64,000 nt of DNA, taken from the NCBI RefSeq assembly GCF_003012735.1, contig NZ_PXYI01000002.1, positions 620,001 through 684,000 of the forward strand, written 5' to 3'. This document shows positions 46,462 to 53,739 of this stretch, one piece after another (within the stretch, counting starts at the first letter, position 1; every line of letters begins with the position of its first letter). This stretch comes from Allosphingosinicella deserti. GTDB taxonomy: Bacteria > Pseudomonadota > Alphaproteobacteria > Sphingomonadales > Sphingomonadaceae. Below the pieces are notes generated by a model. The model had not been told where the DNA came from, did not search any database, and worked only from the letters and a program-made list of their open reading frames with translations. The position numbers and the translations under genes were made by a program.

Positions 46462-47703
46462 GTCGCCGCCGACGGCATTCTCGATCACGGTGTTGTAGGC
46501 GATCGAAATGTTGCGGATCATTGTCGCAGTGACTCCGTCGACGCCGGTGTCGGCCTCGACCTTGGCGGCGCCCATCGACAACAGCGAGCCGGTCCAGCCC
46601 GCGTAAAAATCGGGGTTCCAGCTCATTGCCGGCACACCCTCCGGCTTCAGCGCATTGTAGGCGTTCATCGCCGCCACCGCCTCGTCATAGGGCAGATAGC
46701 CGAACGAAGCCGAGCTGAACGCGCCGGCGCGCAGATCGAGGAACACGCCGGTGATCGCGGTCGAGAAATCGAACGTGTCGTTGCCCCCGGCATCGTAGAC
46801 GCAGAGGTACGGGAAGGGATTCTCCTCGAGGTCGTAGACGGCATTCCCGGCAGTCGAATTGGCGAAATAGACGGTGTTGCCGCGGCGCGTGGTCGGATCG
46901 GCGCCGTAAACCTGCTGGATCGCCATGATGTCGTGCAGCAAGGGGGTCTGAGCGTAGCTCTGGTCGAGCAGCGAAGGCTCCAGCGTCTGCGTGCCGGTGA
47001 TCCCGTTCGGGAAATAGGACATCACGGTGAATTGCTGCGTGTCCTGCGCATAAACGGCGTCGTCGGTGTAGCCGATCGGATCGGGCACGCCGTCGCCGTC
47101 CTTGTCGGCAGCGGAATCATAGTCGCCCGGATGGCTCAGGCCGAGCGAATGCCCGATTTCGTGGATCAGCGTGTAGGTGCCGAAGCCCCCGTTTCCGAGC
47201 GAGCCATTCGTCCATTGCTGATCGGCCACCCAGATGTTGCTCTGGGGCGTGCGCGGGTTGCCGTCTTCGGTCGGCATATAGGCCCAGGCCTGCTCGGGTC
47301 CCGTAGTGGTGTTGGCGAGCGCGATGTCGACATTGCCGCGAGTCTCGATGAAGTGCAGCGGAACGAGGTCGTCCCACAGCTCCATCGCCTGACGGGTGGC
47401 GGCCTTTTGCGCCGCGTCGAACGGCGAGAAGCCCGGATACTCGACACCGGTCTTGCCGACCGCATCGGCGGCATCGAGGAAGCCATAGCGGATGACCCGG
47501 CCCTCGATCTTCCAATCCGTGGTCAGTTGCGCGATCACCTGGTCGCGGTCGAAAATCGGCTTGCCCTGCCAGCTGCCGGCGCCGGCATCATTCTCCAGCA
47601 GATAGGGCAGCGGCTCCGACGCAGGTGTCGCCGCCGTGTCGCGGTCGTGGCGGTTGCGGTTGAACAAGGTGGGCAGGGAGAAGAGGTTCTGCGGACGGGT
47701 CAT
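46060..47703 (-). CDS. Serralysin-type M10 metalloprotease with RTX repeats (copy 2)
   Basis: This 547-residue protein is a paralogue of copy 1, in the same orientation. The zinc motif is HEIGHSLGLSHPGDYD and the Met-turn VMSYFPNGITG. RTX repeats and C-terminus are nearly identical to copy 1. The N-terminal 350 residues have diverged, for example QWTNGSLGNGGFGTYTLIHE against SIGPGLFGSYTLIHE. GGAGGC precedes the ATG. A type I exporter elsewhere would be needed. Confidence 0.92.
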   Translation of the reverse strand: MTRPQNLFSLPTLFNRNRHDRDTAATPASEPLPYLLENDAGAGSWQGKPIFDRDQVIAQLTTDWKIEGRVIRYGFLDAADAVGKTGVEYPGFSPFDAAQKAATRQAMELWDDLVPLHFIETRGNVDIALANTTTGPEQAWAYMPTEDGNPRTPQSNIWVADQQWTNGSLGNGGFGTYTLIHEIGHSLGLSHPGDYDSAADKDGDGVPDPIGYTDDAVYAQDTQQFTVMSYFPNGITGTQTLEPSLLDQSYAQTPLLHDIMAIQQVYGADPTTRRGNTVYFANSTAGNAVYDLEENPFPYLCVYDAGGNDTFDFSTAITGVFLDLRAGAFSSASFGYLPYDEAVAAMNAYNALKPEGVPAMSWNPDFYAGWTGSLLSMGAAKVEADTGVDGVTATMIRNISIAYNTVIENAVGGDSRDYLVGNDVANWLKGNGGDDVLNGLGGNDVLVGGKGADSFCFFDASGKDVILDFASGTDKIDLTAIDANIFTEVDEAFAFIGSALFGGVAGELRSWASWGGHFLAGDTDGDKVADFTIDLGVATVVMADLFF

Positions 47704-47929
47704 GGTGCCTCCTGAACTGGGGTCGTTCCCATCCAGTCAGACGATGCTGCACTGCAAAACCGACACGGAAGTGAAACATTCGCGGGCGGTGGACAGTCAT
47801 TTGAACGGACTCCGCAACCGCGAGCGAGACGCGGTGCGGATGATCAGGTACGATAATCTGCTGTACCAGCGCTCGGTTCGGCCGCTCTGGCGTGTGGCGG
47901 ACGTTCGCACTTCACGATAAGGATTGATG

Positions 47930-48262
47930 ATGAGCGTTCAGGGAAGCTGTCATTGCGGCAACGTGCGGATAGAGCTGCCACGCATGCCTGATTGGGTGGC
48001 CGACTGTAATTGTTCCCTGTGCCGCCGGACGGCATGGCGCGTCGCCTATTTCCCGCCGGAGCAGGTTACCGTTTCGGGCGAAACGATCCCGTACATCTGG
48101 GGCGACCGGATGATCGGGATCCACCACTGCCCGGTGTGCGGCTGCGGGACGCACTGGCAGACCCTTGGGGAGGATTTCGGCAAGATGGGAATCAACGCCC
48201 GCTTGCTCGACGCCTTCGACGAAAGCACGATCGAGGTGCGGAAGTTCGACAACGCCGAGTGA
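47930..48262 (+). CDS. GFA-family (Mss4-like) zinc protein
   Basis: This 110-residue protein has the cysteine pattern of the glutathione-dependent formaldehyde-activating fold: GSCHCGNVRIE near residue 6, DCNCSLCRRTAW near residue 26, and HHCPVCGCGTHWQ near residue 65. These bind two zinc ions. AAGGA lies upstream; ATGs at 47927 and 47930 are both possible. GFA-like proteins may bind thiol adducts, but most, including this one, have no proven role. Confidence 0.88.
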   Translation: MSVQGSCHCGNVRIELPRMPDWVADCNCSLCRRTAWRVAYFPPEQVTVSGETIPYIWGDRMIGIHHCPVCGCGTHWQTLGEDFGKMGINARLLDAFDESTIEVRKFDNAE

Positions 48263-48587
48263 GTTCCCGTCGTCGGCCGGCATGTTCCTTTCATTGCTTC
48301 GCACCCGTTCCGGCAGATGCTCTCCTCAGTGAAGCCGGAAGGGCCTGTCGGAGCCCTTCCGGTCGGAAGGAGAAGGCGAGGGCTTCGACGGGCTCAGCCC
48401 CAACGGAGTTGAGGCTGTTGCAGCTTTACGAAGGGGCCGTGATCGGCCTGGCTGAAGGGGAACAGCCTTGCGCCGGAACTTCCGCTCCGCCGCTCGGACG
48501 GGTGGGTGTCGTCCCCGTCCCCACTCTCCCCTGAACATCCCGTTCGGGCTGAGCTTGTCGAAGCCTTCTCCTTCCTTCGTGAGAAAC
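48263..48587. other. Intergenic stretch with inverted dispersed repeats
   Basis: About 325 bases. GGCTTCGACGGGCTCAGCCC followed by CAACGG at 48382-48406 and its inverse CCGTTCGGGCTGAGCTTGTC followed by GAAGCC at 48540-48565 are members of a dispersed sphingomonad repeat, facing each other 130 bases apart. No gene is seen between them. Confidence 0.6.
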
Positions 48588-48794
48588 CTAGGAATCGTTC
48601 GCTTCGGGGTCAGCCTCCGGCGCTCCTTGCTCGGCCGCCTTCTTGTCGGCCTTCGCCTGCGCTTTTTTGGCGGCGTCGGCGGCCTTGTTTCGTTCGCGCT
48701 CGCGGCGCTCGAAATCGTAATTGGGTTTGCGTGGCGTGGCACTTGCTCCGGAAGAGGCGGGGGCGGGAGGATCCGACGCCTCACCTACACCCAT
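48588..48794 (-). CDS. Small basic protein of a sphingomonad-type family
   Basis: This 68-residue protein contains RKPNYDFERRERERNKAADA, then AKKAQAKADKKAAEQ. The KPNYDFERRER core followed by a Lys-Ala helix recurs in many sphingomonad small proteins. The start at 48794 is chosen because upstream sequence lacks this character; a longer frame exists but has no coding bias. Function unknown. Confidence 0.6.
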   Translation of the reverse strand: MGVGEASDPPAPASSGASATPRKPNYDFERRERERNKAADAAKKAQAKADKKAAEQGAPEADPEANDS

Positions 48795-49117
48795 CCTCGT
48801 ACCGCTGCCAAGTGCGTCGGGATGCGGGCCGGCGGGAAAGCCGAAGACGAGGATCCGGATCGACTTTCCGCCACCCAGCGCATGATCGCGGCCCATCAGC
48901 GCTCCGCGCGCGGTCCGGGCGACTCGACGTGGACCGACGCCTGCGAGGCGCCGAACGACAGAGCCGGTCAAGCCGGGCGGGTCGAAATCCGACTGGCCGG
49001 AGCTCCCCGGCATCGGTTGCAGGGCGACGGCGAGCCAAGATCGTCCACGGAGAGAGGCGAAGTCGCTGCGGGAGGGACGCGGATCGGGGCCGAAGCCGCG
49101 AGAAAAGGTCCGCGCGA
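48795..49117. other. Intergenic stretch without a gene
   Basis: About 320 bases. Long open frames occur on both strands because of GC content, but none has a clear start or coding-like bias. Nothing is called. Confidence 0.4.
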
Positions 49118-49717
49118 TCAACTTTCAGCCGGATGACGGATCTCGTTGTCGGCAGGCGCGTCTCCGTGGCGAGCAGTTGCGATGTCGGGCAATCGCTGCC
49201 GGCGGAGCGCGATGCAGCGGGCAGCATCGGCGCTACGCTCTTCTTCAAGCTCCAGCCAGCAGGCCGCGACCTCTGGATCGCGGGGAAAGCTGTTGGGTGG
49301 AGTCACGCCCCCGCGCTCGAACAGCATGCGCAATTGCTGCGCCGCTACGCCTTCTTCATGCCCTGGGGCCACAGCGGAATCCTCCATCATGCGGAGGCCT
49401 TGCTCCATGCTCTCGGGTGGCCGACGTGTGGATCCGCGCATGAACCCGCGGACAATCAGCCGACCGATCTGAAACTGCTTGACGGCGGGCGGCCGGGACG
49501 AATTGCGGATCGCGTCCGCCGCCTTGGCATAGTTGCCTCCGCCCGGTTCGTTGATCGCCTCTGACACGGCCATGTCCATGTGCTGCTTGTCGGCGTGCCA
49601 TGCCCACCATTTCGAGGCGTCCTGCCTGTCTTGCGAGCCAGGAGCCGGGTCGTCGTTCCCGCAGCCTGAGAGCGCAATTGCGAGCGCACCTGCGGCGAGC
49701 GCGGGAAGTTCATTCAT
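49118..49717 (-). CDS. Lipoprotein, second of a tandem pair
   Basis: This 199-residue protein has a lipoprotein signal (LAAGALAIALSGCGNDD, lipobox LSGC). The mature part is highly similar to the preceding gene product: EAINEPGGGNYAKAADAIRN, RPPESMEQGLRMMEDSAVAP, QQLRMLFERG, NSFPRDPEVAACW and RCIALRRQRLPD. Two cysteines are conserved and may form a disulfide. The start overlaps the stop of the previous gene by four bases (ATGA). I do not know the family for certain; it looks like a helical repeat (Sel1- or DUF6396-like). Periplasmic immunity protein is a hypothesis. Confidence 0.8.
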   Translation of the reverse strand: MNELPALAAGALAIALSGCGNDDPAPGSQDRQDASKWWAWHADKQHMDMAVSEAINEPGGGNYAKAADAIRNSSRPPAVKQFQIGRLIVRGFMRGSTRRPPESMEQGLRMMEDSAVAPGHEEGVAAQQLRMLFERGGVTPPNSFPRDPEVAACWLELEEERSADAARCIALRRQRLPDIATARHGDAPADNEIRHPAES

Positions 49718-50349
49718 CGTCGCACCGGCGGCGCACCTTGCTCTCGGACCCGGTCGCCGGCGGAGCGCGCCGCATCGGCAGATGCGGATCGTCTCCGAGC
49801 AGCGTCGACGTCGGGCAATCGCTGTCGGCGAAGCGCGATGCAGCGGGCAGCATCGTTGCTTCGATCTTCCTCGACGTCCAGCCAACAAGAAGCGACCTCC
49901 GGATCCCGAGGGAAGCTGTTGGGCGGGTTCGGGTCTCCACGTTCGAACAGCATGCGCAATTGCTGAACCGCGCCTTCATCTTTCTGGCCGGGCGCTACCG
50001 CGGAATCTTCCATCATGCGCAGGCCTTGCTCCATACTCTCGGGCGGTAAGCGCTTTCCACCCTCCATGATGCCGCCGACGATCAACTGCCCGACCTGGAA
50101 TTGCTTGACCGCCGGCGGCCGGGACGAATTGCGGATCGCATCCGCCGCCTTGGCATAGTCGCCCCCGCCTGGTTCGTTGATCGCCTCTGCGACAACCATA
50201 TCGACCTGCTGCTTCTCGGCATGCCAAGCCGACCAGCTTGATTCTTCGACGCCGTTGTTCGGCTCAAAAGTCGTATCGCCGTTCGAACAGCCGGAGAGCC
50301 AAAGTACGGCGGCAACTCCCGCCATGGCATGAGCAGGGGACATCTTCAT
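49714..50349 (-). CDS. Lipoprotein, first of a tandem pair
   Basis: This 211-residue protein has a lipoprotein signal (MAGVAAVLWLSGCSNGD, lipobox LSGC). The mature part contains EAINEPGGGDYAKAADAIRN, SRPPAVKQFQVGQLIVGGIM, PESMEQGLRMMEDSAVAPGQ and DPEVASCWLDVEEDRSNDAA. It is the paralogue of the next gene. It starts with a four-base overlap (ATGA) with the metallopeptidase-like gene upstream. The pairing and overlap suggest one translation unit. Confidence 0.8.
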   Translation of the reverse strand: MKMSPAHAMAGVAAVLWLSGCSNGDTTFEPNNGVEESSWSAWHAEKQQVDMVVAEAINEPGGGDYAKAADAIRNSSRPPAVKQFQVGQLIVGGIMEGGKRLPPESMEQGLRMMEDSAVAPGQKDEGAVQQLRMLFERGDPNPPNSFPRDPEVASCWLDVEEDRSNDAARCIALRRQRLPDVDAARRRSASADAARSAGDRVREQGAPPVRR

Positions 50350-50945
50350 CGGCGTACCGGCAACGCGTCGGCATAGTGCGTCAGCGGGGAATGGCGCCCG
50401 TTCACCTTCCCACCGTGACGAAGTGTATAATAATCCTGAACGATCTGGCCCATCTGCTCCAGACCATAGGCGCGCAGGGGCATGCCCTTCTTTAGTTCGT
50501 AACCGTATCCTCGGTCATAGAGCCCGCGGATCGGCACCCACATGCCCAGCCCGTACCACTGATAAAGATGCGTGGCTTCATGCATGAAGAGCGCACGCAG
50601 CGGGACGGGCACGCTGGCCAGACTGAAATCCTCCCGGAAATCGTGGCTCGGGAAATAGATGTTGCCGTCCGGCGCCATCGCGCGATTGTTGCGGAAGGGC
50701 CACCAGAAGTTGCGAGGGTAGATGCGCGCGCGCTCGACGCCCGGCACCATGCCGAACATCCACCGGACCTCACGAAGCTCGCCGGACGTGAGCGTGCGTC
50801 CACGGAGATTGACGTCCGCAGTGCGCGCCAGGACACGCGCATTGTCCTTCGCAGATCGGGCGCGGCGTTCGATCTCCTCGCCGAGCGCCTTTACAGGATG
50901 ATAGGTCTTCGCAGGATCGAATGTGCCGAAACCGGGTTCGTCCAT
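50346..50945 (-). CDS. Metallopeptidase-like protein with HEATH motif
   Basis: This 199-residue protein contains LFMHEATHLYQWYGLG near residue 125, an HExxH zinc motif, preceded by RIYPRNFWWPFRNNRAMAPD and NIYFPSHDF, and followed by MPLRAYGLEQMGQIVQDYYT. This arrangement is that of the proteins annotated as Vgr-related in sphingomonads. There is no signal peptide. GGAGGGGG precedes the ATG at 50945. Two lipoproteins follow in overlapping frames. A toxic or processing peptidase kept in check by the lipoproteins is plausible; no type VI gene is present in the window to confirm it. Confidence 0.78.
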   Translation of the reverse strand: MDEPGFGTFDPAKTYHPVKALGEEIERRARSAKDNARVLARTADVNLRGRTLTSGELREVRWMFGMVPGVERARIYPRNFWWPFRNNRAMAPDGNIYFPSHDFREDFSLASVPVPLRALFMHEATHLYQWYGLGMWVPIRGLYDRGYGYELKKGMPLRAYGLEQMGQIVQDYYTLRHGGKVNGRHSPLTHYADALPVRR

Positions 50946-51417
50946 AGCCCCCTCCAACGTGGTGTCTGACCACGTCTGCAAACGCGGCTGAGGGCAGCGG
51001 GTTGCAGGCGTGTGGTGGGTCGAAGCCAAAGGCTCGAAGCATATTTTGACGCCCTAGTTCGCTGCCTTCATGCCTGTTCTACGGAAGGATCTCTGTGCCT
51101 TCGCTTGCAATCATCACTCTCCGACAAGCGGACCCATAAAGAACACAGCTTCGCGGCATTGACAGACAAAGCAGTATCGGGAGGCTGGCTGCACCGTTGG
51201 CGCGGCTACAATTTCCTATCTCTCTCCATTCTGATGAAATATCGAGGCCAGAGATGCCCGCACCGCAACAGAGAGTAAGTCGGAACTGATCCCGGTACAG
51301 GCGTTCGGGCGCGGACTTGGCCTGTCTTAGCTTTAACGCTAAGAGCGCCATGTACGCGGAGAGGTGAGTAAGACCGGTAGGGCGAAGACCGGCAGCCTTC
51401 GGGAAGGTCGAGCGCGT
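50946..51417. other. Intergenic stretch, promoter of metallopeptidase operon
   Basis: About 470 bases, lower in GC than its surroundings in 51060-51350. It holds the promoter of the three-gene operon at 49.1-50.9 kb. Short frames occur but have no coding bias. Confidence 0.4.
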
Positions 51418-52236
51418 CTAAAGCTTCACCTCGATATCCACGCGCCGCCGCGATGGTTCGGCGAGGCCGTCGGCGCCTTCCGCTGCGACCGGCTGCGCCG
51501 ATGTCTTCCAGCGCAGCTCGAGCTTCTCGTCGGGCACGCCGAGCCGGCGCAGCGCTTCGCCGACGAGTTCGGCCCGGGTGCGGGCGATCGCCGGATCCTC
51601 GGCGATGGTGCGGCCGGAGACCTCGGCCGGGTCGGTCGCCGCCCAGCCGGTGACGACCACGCGTGTCGGGTTCACGCCGCGGATCCAGGTGATCGCCTGA
51701 TCGAGCAGATAATCGTCGAGCTGGTAGACGATGAACGCCTTGTCGAAGTCGAAGACGAGGTGGAAGGTCCGGTCGGCGAAGGGAGGCTCGGGGGCTTTCC
51801 GCACCTCCGACAGCGGCCTGACGTTGCGTGGCGGCAGCGTGAATTTGTTGCCGGCGAAGCCCTCGGCCGGGAGCATGTGGCGGGGGCAGGGCGTCGGCAG
51901 GACGGAGCTGCGCACCGGCTCGAGCACGAGGCCGCCGCAATGGCTCGCGACATCGGCGGCAATGCGGCCTTCGACTAGGATTTCGAAATTCCAGTCGGGC
52001 TTGCTTGGCGCGCGGCTGACGTCGAAGCGGCGGCCGCCGGCGCGGTCGTCGGCGAGCCAGCAGCCGGATTTCTTGCCGGCGTCGGTGTCGCGGTAGATCG
52101 GACAGGTGATGAAGCGCACCGTCTCGGCGGTGTCCGCTGCCGCGGCGAATGCGGGCGCGGCGAGCAGGACGGCGAACATCGTGCGGCGCGCCGGTCCGCG
52201 TCCTGCCGAAGATCCTCCGGGCGAGGGCGCCCTCAC
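51418..52236 (-). CDS. OmpA-like secreted protein
   Basis: This 272-residue protein starts at a GTG that overlaps the cytochrome stop (GTGA). It has a basic lead and signal peptide (RRTMFAVLLAAPAFAAAAD). A middle part has cysteines (RFITCPIYRDTDAGKKSGCW). The C-terminal OmpA-type domain (FDFDKAFIVYQLDDYLLDQA, TRVVVTGWAATD, ARTRAELVGEALRRLGVPDE) would bind peptidoglycan. It is last in the operon after a TonB receptor and a di-heme cytochrome, and may anchor or support that uptake machinery. Confidence 0.85.
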   Translation of the reverse strand: MRAPSPGGSSAGRGPARRTMFAVLLAAPAFAAAADTAETVRFITCPIYRDTDAGKKSGCWLADDRAGGRRFDVSRAPSKPDWNFEILVEGRIAADVASHCGGLVLEPVRSSVLPTPCPRHMLPAEGFAGNKFTLPPRNVRPLSEVRKAPEPPFADRTFHLVFDFDKAFIVYQLDDYLLDQAITWIRGVNPTRVVVTGWAATDPAEVSGRTIAEDPAIARTRAELVGEALRRLGVPDEKLELRWKTSAQPVAAEGADGLAEPSRRRVDIEVKL

Positions 52237-53726
52237 AAGGCGCTCATCAGGTTGACCAGGTCCTGCTTCTCCTGCTCGGTATAGCCGATGCGGTAGCGGC
52301 GGTCGTAATAGTCCACGACGGCGCGCAGATCCTTGGCCGAGCCGTTGGAGAAATAGGGCGCACGCGCCGCCAGCCCGCGCATCGATTGCAGGGTGATCTT
52401 GCCGACGTCTGCGCAGCGGCCGGTGGTCAGCGCGTAGCCGGGATCGCTGGTGTAGATCACCCGGCCGTAATGCGGGTGGGGATCGCGCCGGCAGGTGATC
52501 CGGAACAAAGGCAGATGCGGGGCCGGATCGGCGAAGGGCTGGGTGGTGGTGCCGAGATCGACCTGCCCCGGCGCGACGTCGTTCCCCATCTGGGTCATGT
52601 TGTGGCAGAAGACGCAGGAATTGCGCACCGGATTGCCGAAGCCGATCGGCGAGTTGATGCCGGCGCTGTCGCTGATCAGGAACATCTTCTCGCGAAAGCT
52701 GCGGGCGCCGCGCGCGACCGACTGGCGGAAGGCGCTCTGCTCGGGCGTGAGGCTCGGGTCGGGCTTCTCCCAAGCGGCGAATTCGCTCCACACCGGCGCC
52801 GGGCCCTGGCTGCCGAGATTCCCGGGCTGCGACCGCGCGAGCTTGTCCGGCCCGCCCTCGGCACCCCCCGCATCCAGCGCGCCGCCCCGACGGTCGCGAA
52901 TCTGGGCCGAGAACAGGCGGCTTTCGAAATAGACGATCCGTGCCATGTCCCTGGCCGACATGTTCTTGAGGAATTCGAGATGGGTGGAGGCGGCGTCGCG
53001 CATCTGGGCGTTCAGGGTGCCGGCGCGGCCATCGGCCATCAGATTGCCCGACATTGGCCGGCCGCTCTCGGGATCGAGCGGCAGCGGCATGCCCTGCTTG
53101 GGATCGTAGGCGAAGCCGACCGCAAGCAGATATTTGAGGTTCGAGATCGGCCGCGGTCGCCGGTAGACCGAGACGTTGGGGCTCGCCGCGGCAGGGCCGT
53201 ATTTCGCACCTGTGTTGCAGCCCCAGGGATCGCGCACCGTCTCGATGGTGAAATCGGGCGTGATCGCCTTACCGGTCAGGTCCTTCGGCGGCCACGATCG
53301 CTGGATCCGGATCAGGCCGTGATCGAGCAGCAGCGAGTGCGAGGCGCGTGTCGCCTGAGGCAAGGTCGGGCAGTTCGATCCGTCGCCGGCGGCGAACAGC
53401 GGATCGCGCCCGTTCGTCGCGGTCCATCGCTCCTGCGCCGTCTGCGCGGACAGGCTCATCGAATCCGCCGGCTGGTGGCAGGTGACGCAGGCTCGGCCAT
53501 TCGGGCCGATCGGAGCGAAGAAGGGATGGCCCTTGGTCTTCATCGGCCCGCCGACCAGCATCGTCCGCAAGGTCCCCGTCTCGTTCTCGTAGTCGAGCTC
53601 GGCGGGGAACACGCGGCCCTCGCCCGGCGCCCACCAGCGCTCGGGCCTGGAGGCCGGCGCCGCCAGCGCGCTGGTCAGCGCAGCCAGCGCGGCGGCGGCA
53701 AGAACCAGGGGGGCGGCGCGGATCAT
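52233..53726 (-). CDS. Periplasmic di-heme cytochrome c
   Basis: This 497-residue protein has a signal peptide (LVLAAAALAALTSALAAP) and two heme c motifs: CVTCHQ near residue 80 and CVFCHNM near residue 375. A third CNTG and other cysteines are not heme sites. The wide spacing of the two sites and the length recall di-heme peroxidase/MauG-like proteins, but I see no match that sets the reaction. Start at 53726. It lies 13 bases after a TonB receptor gene, overlaps an OmpA-like gene, and may oxidise the imported compound in the periplasm. Confidence 0.83.
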   Translation of the reverse strand: MIRAAPLVLAAAALAALTSALAAPASRPERWWAPGEGRVFPAELDYENETGTLRTMLVGGPMKTKGHPFFAPIGPNGRACVTCHQPADSMSLSAQTAQERWTATNGRDPLFAAGDGSNCPTLPQATRASHSLLLDHGLIRIQRSWPPKDLTGKAITPDFTIETVRDPWGCNTGAKYGPAAASPNVSVYRRPRPISNLKYLLAVGFAYDPKQGMPLPLDPESGRPMSGNLMADGRAGTLNAQMRDAASTHLEFLKNMSARDMARIVYFESRLFSAQIRDRRGGALDAGGAEGGPDKLARSQPGNLGSQGPAPVWSEFAAWEKPDPSLTPEQSAFRQSVARGARSFREKMFLISDSAGINSPIGFGNPVRNSCVFCHNMTQMGNDVAPGQVDLGTTTQPFADPAPHLPLFRITCRRDPHPHYGRVIYTSDPGYALTTGRCADVGKITLQSMRGLAARAPYFSNGSAKDLRAVVDYYDRRYRIGYTEQEKQDLVNLMSAL

Positions 53727-53739
53727 GTCCGGCCCCGCA

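Noticed and set aside
48588-49121. Longer version (177 residues) of the small basic protein gene
   Set aside because: The N-terminal 109 residues lack coding bias and resemble nothing; only the last 68 residues have the family pattern.
51012-51278. 88-residue frame in the lower-GC gap before the metallopeptidase operon
   Set aside because: Mixed codon bias and no domain; it would also cover the promoter of the operon.
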